Positions 9,391 to 18,376 of a stretch of DNA of 20,095 nucleotides are shown here, piece by piece. Positions within the stretch are counted from its first letter, which is position 1. The number at the start of each line of letters is the position of its first letter. Source of the DNA: Haplomitrium mnioides (Eukaryota > Marchantiophyta > Haplomitriopsida > Calobryales). Below the pieces are notes generated by a model. It was not told the DNA's origin. It saw only the letters and a program-made list of their open reading frames with translations, and ran no database searches. The DNA lies in the NCBI GenBank assembly GCA_049999725.1, contig JBNGIS010024445.1, positions 1 to 20,095 of the forward strand. The letters are read 5' to 3'. A program made the translations under genes and the position numbers.

Positions 9391-10050
9391 GTAACTCATT
9401 TCTTTGGACCTACATTTATTTATTTGTATTTGCATTGAATATTTTGTAAATTTTTGTTGTGTTTTAAAAGTTTATGGTCCATGTCTGCATGGACATCAAA
9501 GTCCATACGCGTATGGACTTTGATGTCTGAGCACGTTTAGACTTCGACATCCATACGCGCATGGACTTCAAAGTCCAAACGCAAATCGACTGTCAAGTCC
9601 ATACGCGTATGGACTTCGAAGTCCAAACGCGCATCGACTTTCAAGTCCTTGTGCGCATTGACTTCGAAGTCCATGAAAGCATGGACTTTGCTGTTCAAGA
9701 GCACTTGGACTTCAAAGTCCATGCGAGCATAGACTTTGAAGTCCAAACGCGCGTGGACATCAAAGTCCATGCGCGCATGGACTTTGAAGTCCATATCTAA
9801 CCTCGACTTTGAAGTCCAAGTGTTCTTACACTTTTATGTCCGTGCGCGCTTGGACTTGAAAGTTGAAGCGCGTGTAGACATCGAAGTCCATGCGCGCATG
9901 GGCTGCGAAGTCTAAGCGCGTTTGGATTTCGAAGTCCATGCACGCATGGACTTTGATGTCCATGCGCCCATGGACCCTAAAATGTTTTATGTTCTCTACC
10001 TTTAAATGTTTTTATCACTCTCTAATGTTTTTGTTTCGATTTTTGTGTAG
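9391..10050 (+). other. Intron 2, carrying a palindromic 24-bp array
   Basis: Donor GTAACT at 9391, acceptor TTTTTGTGTAG ending at 10050, phase 0 on both sides. About 500 of 660 bp are tandem array. Confidence 0.65.
9474..9976. repeat. 24-bp palindromic tandem array, copy B (intron 2)
   Basis: About 21 units of the same 24-bp unit as in intron 1 (GACTTYRAAGTC plus CATGCGCGCATG), for example perfect or near-perfect copies around 9765-9790 and 9885-9900. Variants replace CATG by CAAA and GCGCGC by GCACGC or ACGCGT. It is open on both strands (9537-9794 minus, 9561-9800 plus) with near-identical 8-residue repeats, which follows from the self-complementarity and is not evidence for a protein. 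Confidence 0.92.
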
Positions 10051-10606
10051 GGGCACAAAACATTTAAATGGCAGCTAGCAAAGAAACTGACCGGAGCTGT
10101 GAAAGGAAGGAAAAAATCTGGGGTCGAGGAAGCCCCTAAAGATCAAGACCAGCCTCCCACATTGGTCTCTTATCCTCCTGCTTGTCTTCTCCACTGCCAA
10201 AAAGCTAGAGAGTGGAAAGCATGGCAACAAAGTGGTGCTGCATCTCTCACAACTGAAGGAGTTGTGAGAGACGAGGAAGTTGAATTAATGTCGTTTGTCG
10301 ATGGTTTTAACATGGCTTTTTATCAAGTCCACGTGGAGGCCAACGCTTGGCAATTGAAGGGCCTTGTGAAACCTAGGTGTTTCACTTTGGCTATTGTTGA
10401 TATTCCTTACGGGTACAACCTTAAGAAATGCAAGCATGATGACTCAGAACCATTTTCAAAAGATGACATTTTGATATAATATTATCTTTTGCGGCAGCTA
10501 CAACTTCGGACTTTTGGTCTTTTGTGATCATTCATTCTTTGCAAGAATTTGGCATTGTCGAGGATGCCTTTTTTGAAGTCTACTATGCAATTGACCACGG
10601 CATCTG
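10051..10606 (+). pseudogene. Exon 3: methyltransferase N-terminal half with DIPY motif
   Basis: Opens GHKTFKWQLAKKLTGAVKG in phase 0 and is free of stops to 10479. It contains LAIVDIPYGYN (DIPY at 10399-10410), the position of the catalytic D-P-P-Y motif IV of beta-class N6/N4 methyltransferases; here Ile replaces the first Pro. A single-base shift near 10475-10480 is needed to continue as ILSFAAATTSDFWSFVI and FFEVYYAIDHGIW. The exon ends CATCTG|GTGAGT at 10606, splitting a Trp codon. After DIPY the family has helices and a W before the target-recognition part, which fits. Confidence 0.65.
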
Positions 10607-10707
10607 GTGAGTTGTTCTTTTATTTTTTTTTGTTTTTGATTTCTCTATTTTTTACTTCTCTTACATTTTGGCTGCAATGTTTGATTTGATTGTTTTTCTT
10701 TTTGAAG
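10607..10707 (+). other. Intron 3 (101 bp)
   Basis: GTGAGT donor at 10607 and TTTTTGAAG acceptor ending at 10707, with a T-rich interior. Joining restores a Trp codon (TG|G) and the frame. It carries no palindromic array, unlike introns 1 and 2. Confidence 0.7.
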
Positions 10708-11326
10708 GGACAAAAGCAATATTCATCATTCTAGTGGTTCCAGAATTGCACATGCCCACGAGTATTGGGCAGTGGGCTATTGGACTAAAGAAGGAAAGAG
10801 GAGCATGCACCTCTTTAATTTGAAGCCTGCTTTTGCGACTAGACTTCCTCGACATATTATCCGGAGTGTTTTTAGTTCCCATGCAATTTTGGTAAAACTT
10901 AAACATCCAAGAGATGATGCTCATGTCAATGTTTATCAAAAGCTGCAAGCTCTCTACAATTTTTTTGTTGACCATTTATTAACAGAGCAGGATTGGGTCC
11001 TTGATCTTTGTTTTAAGTCTGGCACAAGCCTTGTCTGTGCTTTAAAGCTGATGCGAAATTGCATCGCTGTGGAATATGATAAACGTTAGTCTATTTATAT
11101 TCCTTAGAGGGTTTTGATGATGGCTTCCTTGCCATTCGATGTGACTAAGTCACAGATAGTTTTTGCATACCACAAGGAACATGTTCCTCCTAGTACTGCA
11201 GATGCTTCTGATGACAATATTGTAATATCAGGGATTGGAAAGTCTCGATAAGATTCTCTAGCGGCTGTAGATGCTCAGCTTGTGGATTTAGATGACACAA
11301 TTCCTCCTAAAGAGGATAGAGTCTAA
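10708..11326 (+). pseudogene. Exon 4: methyltransferase SAM-binding half and C-terminus
   Basis: Reads DKSNIHHSSGSRIAHAHEYW, then FNLKPAFATRLPRHII, QKLQALYNFFVDHLLTEQDW and VLDLCFKSGTSLVCALKL (motif I at about 11000-11035), then NCIAVEYDKR. The final block has the V-L-D-x(3-5)-G-T...R-N-x-I-x-x-E-x-D pattern of the SAM-binding end of beta-class methylases. The usual F-x-G-x-G is degraded or diverged to C-F-K-S-G. Stops at 11087, 11105 and 11249 interrupt a C-terminal tail with acidic and Ser/Pro-rich sequence, and the last stop is at 11324. Confidence 0.65.
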
Positions 11327-11353
11327 GGATCTATCTGAACAATTTGTATTATT

Positions 11354-11359
11354 AATAAA
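11354..11359 (+). terminator. Poly(A) signal AATAAA
   Basis: Perfect AATAAA 28 bp after the last stop of the methyltransferase-like gene, followed by T-rich DNA. It fits the 3' end of that transcript. Confidence 0.55.
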
Positions 11360-11524
11360 GTTTATGTTTTCTAAATTTTTATTTACCAAAGTTTCATCTT
11401 GTTGCTCTCTCAATCTATTTCAAGTCTTTTCATCATGATTTAGTTTGGTGGGCTTAAGAATAGTTTGACTCATATGATAATCTAAGAATGGTTTGAAGTC
11501 AACTGCTAATCTAAAGATGATTTT

Positions 11525-11885
11525 GAGTCTTTGCGCATTGTTTAGTGTCATTGCGCATTAAGGCTATCTAGTTCTTGTTCGGATTCCCTGCGTGTATAAG
11601 CTCTCAGGTTATTGTTCAAAGTCACTTCACTCATAAGCGAAAGGGTTCTTGTTCAATGTCTATGCTTGCATAGGTTGTAGGGTTCATGTTTAGAATCTTG
11701 GCTTGCAATAGCTCTAGGGTTCTAGTTCAAAGTCCATACGTGCATAGCTTCATTTTTCTTGTTCAGAGTCTAAGCACGCACATGATTTCGGATTCTTGTT
11801 CGGAGTCTATGCATGCATAGGCTTTACGATTCTGGTTTGGAGTCTATGCTTATATAGGATTTGTTAGCTACGATGCTCAAAGTCA
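11525..11885. repeat. About 37-bp tandem array with CTATGCATGCATAG-type core
   Basis: Six or more diverged units of 36-37 bp, clearest from 11646 on: GGTTCTTGTTCAAAGTC followed by a palindrome such as CTATGCATGCATAGG or CCATACGTGCATAG. The core is related to the CATGCGCGCATG half of the 24-bp arrays, whereas the spacer differs. The array sits directly 3' of the methyltransferase-like gene. Confidence 0.7.
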
Positions 11886-12221
11886 GGTTCAAAGTCTTTA
11901 CCCGACTGGACATTTACAGTTTCTTATAATTTTTTCCACCAAAAGATATATGTTTTATTTTATTTTTGATGAATTTAGTTTATTCACAATAATGTAAAGT
12001 TTTTATAAAATATTTGGATAACCAAAATGCTTGTTTTGCAAGGTATTTTCTACAGAGAAATTTTTGAAATATAATCTCAATGTAAAATATGCATTTTTGT
12101 TTATAAAAAACAATTTACTTTTCAAAAAGAATATTTCAAACATAAATTTGATGTTTTTTAATGTCAAATCACCAAAAAACAAATTTCCGACTACCAAGTG
12201 AAATAGGAACTCATTAGCAGT
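11886..12221. other. AT-rich spacer, no gene
   Basis: Very AT-rich. A 64-codon minus ORF (12003-12197) is Phe/Lys/Asn-rich low complexity and shows no domain. The copia homology on the minus strand ends at about 12222 without a visible 3' LTR. Confidence 0.5.
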
Positions 12222-12560
12222 TCCTAGTTCAAAGTAGTGGTTGTTTGCTATATATTTAATGCAATCTCCTCTAATAAATCCTTGTGCATTCTGCTACACA
12301 CATGCTAAATTATTCTCATGGATAATAGTAGGGTTAGATAGACCAGGTAAACCATTAGAAACATAAACATTATCATTCATCTTACATAAATATATGCATT
12401 CCCTATTGGCTTAATACATAACCATTATCTCTACATGGTTGGAAGATGTGCAAGTCAGAGTTCGCTTAGTACTCTTCCATGATATGGCTGTAGAGCCATA
12501 TAGAAATACATATCCGGTTTTGGATTTAGCATCATCAGAATCCAAAAGTTATCATGCATC
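12222..12560 (-). pseudogene. copia RNase H, truncated
   Basis: Starts at TGYVDA, shifts frame near 12545, and continues SKTGYVFLYGSTAISWKS and TSSNHVEIM, then IIHENNLACV and GFIRGDCIKYI. These match the D, E and D-containing blocks of copia RNase H; the second acidic block reads HEN in place of the usual YED/YEDN. Homology ends around 12222, short of the usual C-terminal ADxFTK block. Confidence 0.8.
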
Positions 12561-13811
12561 CACATAACCTGTTAGGATTTGATCATTGTGTTTCGTGAAA
12601 TAAAGTCCCATGTGAGTGGTTCCTTGTAAATATCTAATTACTTGCTTGATACCATTCCAATGCCTTATAGTAGGTTGTGAACTATGTCTAGCTAGCAGGT
12701 TTACGGCAAAGAAAATATCTGGTCGAGTTTGATTTGCCAAGAACATAAGAGCTCATATAGCACAGAGATATGGTATCTTAGATCCTAGAATAGGCTCTAT
12801 GTCTTTTCTTTTATGGAATAAATCTTTGTCTCTATCTAGTGTCCTAATCTCCATAGAAAATGTTGCCGAATGAGATTTGTCCATATTAAATTGTTTTAGA
12901 ACTTTCTTAATATAAGTACTCTGATGGACTAATATGCCATCGTCAAGGTACTCAAATTGTAGTCCTAAGGAATAAGTAGTCTTACCAATATCCCTCATAT
13001 CAAAAATTTTCTTAAGCATAGATATAGTCTACTCAAGTAGAGATTGGTGACCAAATAAGTTTATATCATCAATATAAATTGCGACAATAATAAATTCGTT
13101 GTTGGCATATTTGATGAATAAACTTGGTGCAATGTCATCAAAGTGAAAACCCATGGCTATCATCTCTTCTTTAAATCTCTAATATCATATGACCACTTTG
13201 CTTAAGTCTATAAATAGATCTCATGATCTAGACAACATATCCATCCTTGGTCAGAGGTATGGATTGATGCATAGGAGGGACAATAGGTTCAACTTGCCTA
13301 GTCTGCATTTGATGGACTAAAGGTCCAAGCCCAGTACTCCCTCTCTTAGGCTTTATATTAGTTGTTGGTAATGAGGTAGATGGGTCGTTAATCAATTTTC
13401 TCTTAGAGACATTCTCCCCCTGAATATGATAGACATTCTTGCCAATAGGCTTTGGAGGAGCTTTCATATAGATCTGGGTATCTAACAGCCCATATAGGTA
13501 TGTTGTCACCACATCTAGCTGATTTGTCATGAGCTCATATCCTAGGGAAAAGCTTACTAGGAACCGGTATGTGATGGCATTCATAATTGAGGCGTATGTG
13601 AGATCATAGTCTATCCTAGGTATCTGTGTATAACCCTTGGCTACAAGGCATACCTTATATATGACAATTTTGCCTTTTCATTTCATTTTTTCACAAAAAT
13701 CCACCTACATCATATTAAGTGGGCGTTAGAGGGTACATGGACTAAAGGTCCAAATAATTTCCTCTTTATCATAGAATCCAATTTGGAATTCATTGTCTTT
13801 TCCCATTCAAT
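12561..13811 (-). pseudogene. copia reverse transcriptase
   Basis: Begins with EWEKTMNSKLDSMIK and CRWIFVKK, shifts frame near 13660 to VAKGYTQIPRIDYD, then QLDVVTTYLYGLLDTQIYMK. An extra in-frame segment of about 72 codons (13228-13446) follows before RSIYRLKQSG. The catalytic box is YIDD at 13065-13076, after another frameshift near 13170. Stops include 13228, 13029 (TAG) and 12753 (TGA, in CAI-stop-ALMFLAN). The last part, TRPDIFFAVNLLARHSSQP and HWNGIKQVIRYLQGTT, is the usual C-terminal end of the domain. Confidence 0.88.
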
Positions 13812-15389
13812 CTAATTAGGACTGTCCATAGAATCTTTGACAGACTGTAGATTAGGGGGTATTTCGGATATAGTCTGTGAAATCATGAATGCAAAATTAT
13901 CATCCATATTAACACTCTCTCTTTGCCATAATATCCTAGTGTTCATATAGTGGATTGAAATTTCTTTATTATCTGGGATCTCTAAAAGAGAGATAGTAGG
14001 TTGAGATGGTAGTGTAGTAGATGATGGTGGTGGTATAGGCACATCATTTGAGAATGTAGTTCTCTTTGTTGAAATTCTTTGCCTTGCTTGAGAGTCTTTT
14101 GAGCCTAAAGGGCGTCCTTTCTTTTGCCTTGGTAATTGATCACTTGATGTTATAATAATGTCTTGAATTCTTGTAGGTACATGTACAGCAAAAATATGTG
14201 ATCGTATTACCCTTGCAATCTCATTAAATGAGTTAGGCAATTGTTCGATAGTTTTAGTCAAGTGAAGAAGTCTCTTGACTTCATCCTCATACTGTCTTGT
14301 TCTCTGATCTATCCATAAAGTGGATATTTTCTCCCATTCTAACTTTTCTGGTAATGAAGAATTTTTATCTTCAAATAATTATAGGATTATATTCTCATAG
14401 AAGTGGCAATCTGCAAATCTGGCTTGAAATACATCCACTATGGATGGTTCTAGATATCGTATGATTGATGGAGATTCATATCCTACATAAATGCCCTTCT
14501 GTCTTTGAGATCCCATCTTACTCCTTTTTGGTCCCATAATCGGAGCAAGGACTTGACAACCGAAAATACGCAGATGAGATAGATCGAGAATAGTCCCATA
14601 GGTAAGTTAGTGAGTTGTCAAAGTATTAAATGCTGATGGCCTGAATTTTAATAATGAGGCAGCATGTAATACAACGTGGCTCCATGCAGAAACCGGTAGT
14701 CTGGTCTGCATGAGCATGGGTCTAGCTATCGTCTGTATATTGCGAATAACTCTTTCGGCTATGCCATTTTGAAAATGGATGTGAGCCACAGAGTATTGGG
14801 TATCTATTCTTGTGGTCATGCAAAATTCATCAAAAGTCTTTGATGTAAACTCTGTCGCATTGTCAACCCGTAGGACTCTTACTGGATTTTCTGGAAATTG
14901 AGCTTTCAATTTCAGAATATGTGCTAGAATCTTACAAAAGACTAAATTTTGGGTAGAGAGTAACGAGACTTGTGACCATTTTGATGACGCGCAAATAATA
15001 ACCAAGAAGTGCCGAAAGGGTCCACTTGGTGGGTCTATAGGGCCACATACATCTGTGTGTAGTCTCTCAGGGAATCTGGGTATATCCATCATAGTCTTGG
15101 ATATTGCTGGTCGTAGGACTAGCTTACCTTGAGAACATTCGATACAATGTTCATTGATCATATATGGTTTAACGCTAGAATGAATAGATCTGGACATTTT
15201 AAGAATATTCTGAAACATATTTGTACTAGGATGTCCCAAGCATTTATGCCATAATATGATGTGATCAATTTGTTTTGCATCAAGTAAGAAACTTTGAGTT
15301 TTTATTACATAAAACTCAAGGGAATACGCAAACAATGTTTCTTTCATTTCAAATCTTTTAGGATTGTTTTGTAAAATATATAACACCAC
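13812..15389 (-). pseudogene. copia integrase with C-terminal linker
   Basis: The HHCC zinc domain reads LWHKCLGHPS and HCIECSQGK (about 15120-15260). The catalytic triad is present: D in HTDVCGP (15051-15053), D in VDNATEF (14862-14864) and E in GIAERVIRN (14754-14756), with exactly 35 residues between the second D and E. Stops at 14607 (TAA) and 14379 (TAA) follow the core. The linker has QKKGRPLGSKDSQ (about 14100-14130). It would insert the cDNA copy into the genome. Confidence 0.88.
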
Positions 15390-15698
15390 CTGATCTTTAC
15401 AAGTGCTAGTGTGTATATGGAATCCATTATCTCTTATATCCTTAAAACTAATGAGATTCCTAGTAGCAGTTGGTGTATATATAGCAGATATGATATGTAG
15501 TGCAGTTCTTCTTGGTATAGTAATAATGGCTGGTCAATGTCCTTCTTCTATCTGGCTACCGCCCATAATTGTTGTCACATTTCGACTTGAGAACGCAATA
15601 TTTTCAAAGAAAGATCTGCACTTCAATATAGTGTGAGTGCTGCCACTATCAATTATACATGTATTAATGTCATCCAATTTAGGAATTGTAGATATACA
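15390..15698 (-). pseudogene. copia aspartic protease
   Basis: Same frame as gag after the TAG at 15699. The active-site triad is visible as CIIDSGSTHTIL (DSG at 15642-15650). A TGA at 15534 interrupts the domain where Trp would be plausible. It ends near NLISFKDIRDNGFHI, the usual junction to the integrase zinc domain. Its job is to cleave the Gag-Pol polyprotein. Confidence 0.8.
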
Positions 15699-16736
15699 CT
15701 ATAGCATATGATTTTCTGGAATAGCTAGATCATCATCCTTATCAACATTATCACTGAGTGTATCTGTTTGTTCTATGAACACTCCATGATTCTTTGTAAT
15801 ATTTTGCTTACTTTGGTCTTTTGCATATAGTGCAACTAAATGTGCTGGGATTCTGCACATTTTCTGAGTATGGCCCATGGTGCCACATCTGGTATATATT
15901 ATTGAGCCTCTTGTATTACTTGTAGATGGCATATTTCTTCTTCTATTTTGAGGTCTGCTACCTCTCTGTCTTCTTAGAAAGGATTTTCCTGTAGAGCTCT
16001 TGCTTCTGCCTCTTCCCCTGAATTGATTATTATACATTCCAGCCATTGGGGCTTTTCCCCTATTTGAGGCTTGCCTATTGGAACCAAATCCGGTTCTTTG
16101 TCGTGGCTTTACTCTATTATTCGCTAGTTTACTGTAATGCACTTCAGGTGGTTGAGATATTGGTAGAGTTCCAGGAGGTCTGGTCTTGGAATTTTTCAGA
16201 AGTAAATCCTGGTGTTTTTCTGCCAACAATAAATATGCAATCAATTTAGAATATCTTCTGAAGTTTTTATACTTGTATTGTGCAGACATGATCATATTGG
16301 TAGTTTGAAAAGTTGACAATGTTTTCTCAATTTGTTCCTCTTCTGAAATAGGATGTCCACAGAGAGTTAATTGACTTATAATTCTGAAAAGTTTATTGTT
16401 ACATTTGGATATTATTGTAAAATCCTGAACTCTTAGATTTACCCAATCATGCCTTGCTTTTGGCAGATGGATTGTCTTAGTTTGGCCAAAACGTTCTTTT
16501 AAGCTATCCCACAACAATCTGGGATTACTCTCATTTAAGTATTGCAATTTCAGAGGATCAGATAGATGGTGTCTAATAAACACCAATGCTTATGCTTTTT
16601 GCTAAGCATTGATATCTTCATCAGTGAGGATGGTTGTCTCCAACCCTTTGGAAACAAGATGAGCTACAACATCAAGTGACCAAGAGAGGTAATTTTCTCC
16701 TTCTATGGTTAGGCTTTTAAAACTTAGCTTTTCCAT
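15699..16736 (-). pseudogene. copia gag (capsid and nucleocapsid)
   Basis: ATG at 16736-16734 starts MEKLSFKSLTIEGENYLSWS, typical of plant copia Gag. Two stops (codons 45 and 49; 16602-16604 and 16590-16592) are followed by an open stretch with LWDSLKERFGQTK, LPKARHDWVNLR and LFRIISQLTLCGHPISEEE. A basic Arg/Gly/Ser-rich region precedes a zinc knuckle read as YTRCGTMGHTQKMC (about 15860-15901), in which the first Cys of C-x2-C-x4-H-x4-C is Tyr (TAT for TGT). Gag would package RNA into virus-like particles; this copy cannot. Confidence 0.85.
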
Positions 16737-17954
16737 CCGTTAGAATGTTGATATGAACAAAGTTGAAGAAATAGAAAACAAATTTCTTAAAGGATTCTGT
16801 ATATTCAGGAACTAAAAGAGTTCTGATTAATAAATGATAGAATGCTTTTATCTTTTTTCTGTTATTTGAATTTTTATAGATCTGTGGCAAAAATAGATAA
16901 CAGAGTTGTTATAAAATATGCTTGCCTCTTCTTTTTACTGTAGGCAAGGGGTTGACTCTATATATTTGAAAATATATGTTGGTGTAGATACTTGAAGCTA
17001 TTTTGATATCACCAACAAAATCTAGTAGTAAAAACTTTGTTCTCCTTTCAGCTGTAAGTTGTTGAAACTGAATCAAATCTCTACAATATGTAACATTAAC
17101 CTGTACTGATTTGATTAGAATATATGAAGTTGTATTTCTAAGAAAATAGTGAGTTTGAGAGTTGAGATGGTCTGGTATATAGTTATAAACCCTATAGATT
17201 AGTTGTGGCAATTAGCGTGCTTTGATTTGTTCAAAAGTATGAGCCAACTAATCAGTTTAAACTTATATACGATATATAGATTCAATTTTGTAGATTCTAT
17301 ATTATGAATTTTACAAAAAATTATTCTCAATTTTGTGTATATGTAGAAAATAAATTATAGCTATTGTAAAATGTCAAACTATCTGCTATAGCTCAAAATT
17401 TTGATGCTCACTAGTATTCTGATCAGAGTATCAGGTTTTATGTGTTTTTGCAAAAACAGAGAATTGAAGAATCTGATATGGTGGCACAGAAATGTATTTC
17501 TATTTTGAAAAATTTGATGATATATTCTGATTCCAATATGAGAGATAGATGCTCTCAATGTTTCAGAAATAGCTGATTTGATGGATTAATCTGAATGTAT
17601 GAATCAACTATATGGTTGATCAATCAGAATAGTAGTTGTATATGAATGATGATTCAGCTATAGATCCAAGAATATAGTTTTGGTTCTGTTAGACTTCAAA
17701 CATTCTAATATATTCTTATTTCTTGATTCTGAAGAAGTTAGGAACATAACACAAATGTTAGGATGTTCAACTTCTATAAACCAGAAAAGTAAACTCTTAG
17801 TTTCTACTCAATTTTCCACCAAACTTTTTACTTGATAGCTGAAACTGTTTGCCTAGAGCAAGCGATCAGGTCTCTGTATTCAGAATCAAAAAATATGATC
17901 AATTAGAAGTGTATATCTTGATTTTCACAAGTTGATCTTCTTTGCTCTTCGAAC
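16737..17954. other. AT-rich region 5' of the copia gag, no gene
   Basis: If complete, the 5' leader and 5' LTR of the copia would be here. A TATA-like AAATATATAG on the minus strand lies near 16958-16967. Two small dyads lie close by: CTTGCCT...AGGCAAG (16921-16948) and TGTTGGTG...CACCAACA (16977-17017). A possible LTR start (TGTTATGTTCC, minus) is near 17753. No PBS matching a known tRNA was found, so LTR borders are not claimed. The ORF 16909-17211 has no domain. Confidence 0.35.
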
Positions 17955-18376
17955 TGTTAGGTTCGGTAGTCCAATCAGGCATGGTGCTTTGAGGAACACT
18001 TAGTGGAGGCTCGACAGACTTAGTGGAGGTTTGGCTATCATCATATTGCTCCGGGTAATTTAATAGGCTCGGGGATTAATTTGGAGGTTTGGGGAATAGC
18101 CTCGGTACCGTTCTTGTAGTCGCTTCACAAGGGACTTACATTTAGTCCTATAAGTCTTCTCTAAAATCCCACAATGTGTATATATTGACTTTGCTTGTCA
18201 ATCCTTCAATGGTTATTAATAAGAGACCCCCTCACTCCCTGCATCTAAGGAAGGGGTTTTGCTCTAGCATCTCCAATGGACATATGACACTTGGGAGTAT
18301 AGGATAGGTTGAAAATAAATAGGGCTAGCTTCTCCTCCGAGCTAGATTAGTTTTATATAGATTTTTTTTTTCTACA
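17955..18376 (+). mobile_element. Second LTR-like block, opposite orientation
   Basis: Begins TGTTAGGTTCGG and may end TTCTACA. It has a TATA-like TGTATATATT at about 18176-18185. Anchors ATTTAGTCCTATAAGT (18140-18155) and GCTAGCTTCTCCTCCGAGCT (18324-18343) match the reverse complement of the block at 2609-2867 in order and spacing. Length (422 versus 259 bp) and end quality differ, so it is a relative, not a copy. No element interior was recognised beside it. Confidence 0.35.

Larger units (their letters stand above)
7142..11326 (+). pseudogene. Spliced gene fossil: ParB-like domain plus beta-class DNA methyltransferase
   Basis: Four exons (7142-7501, 7901-9390, 10051-10606, 10708-11326) with GT-AG introns would give about 1,000 residues. 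The start has a plant-type context (GACAATGGC) after a TATA box, and AATAAA follows the last stop. Exon 1 is of unknown function. Exon 2 has a charged linker, then a ParB/sulfiredoxin-like segment (YEIARGNHSAAERQLL, ending in ATDDN). Exons 3 and 4 carry a beta-class N6/N4 methyltransferase in its typical order: DIPY (motif IV) at 10399, a central EYWAVGYW segment, then VLDLCFKSGTSLVCALKL (motif I) and NCIAVEYD. In prokaryotes and phages the ParB plus methylase pairing is known for DNA-modification enzymes; in a plant it is unusual. At least ten in-frame stops and about four frameshifts make it a pseudogene. Domain calls are from motifs only. Confidence 0.7.
12222..16736 (-). mobile_element. 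Decayed Ty1/copia retrotransposon (gag-pol)
   Basis: The domain order on the minus strand is gag, protease, integrase, reverse transcriptase, RNase H, the Ty1/copia order. From gag through the integrase linker a single frame is used (16736 to 13812) despite stops at 16602, 16590, 15699, 15534, 14607 and 14379. Frameshifts appear near 13660, 13170 and 12545. The 3' end is truncated inside RNase H, and no 3' LTR follows. It is an old, inactive copy. The Gag start and an R/K-K-G-R-P-L-G-S-K linker between integrase and reverse transcriptase fit plant copia lineages. Confidence 0.93.

Noticed and set aside
9537-9800. ORFs on both strands of the 24-bp array (MDFKVHAR-type repeat proteins)
   Set aside because: They follow from a period divisible by three and a self-complementary unit; they lie in an intron and lack non-repeat sequence.
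9474-9976. CRISPR array
   Set aside because: There are no unique spacers between repeats; the unit is contiguous and palindromic, and the DNA is eukaryotic.
12003-12197. 64-residue minus ORF after the copia
   Set aside because: It is Phe/Lys/Asn-rich AT-driven sequence without similarity to copia C-terminus.
15403-15636. 77-residue plus-strand ORF
   Set aside because: It is the shadow of the copia protease on the other strand.
16046-16249. 67-residue plus-strand ORF
   Set aside because: It is antisense to copia gag and has no domain.
16909-17211. 100-residue minus ORF upstream of copia gag
   Set aside because: It shows no domain, lies in AT-rich DNA and could be LTR or leader sequence.
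17400-17440. Possible tRNA-Met primer-binding site (TATCAGAG-like text)
   Set aside because: The match is short and in the wrong order for TGGTATCAGAGC next to an LTR end.
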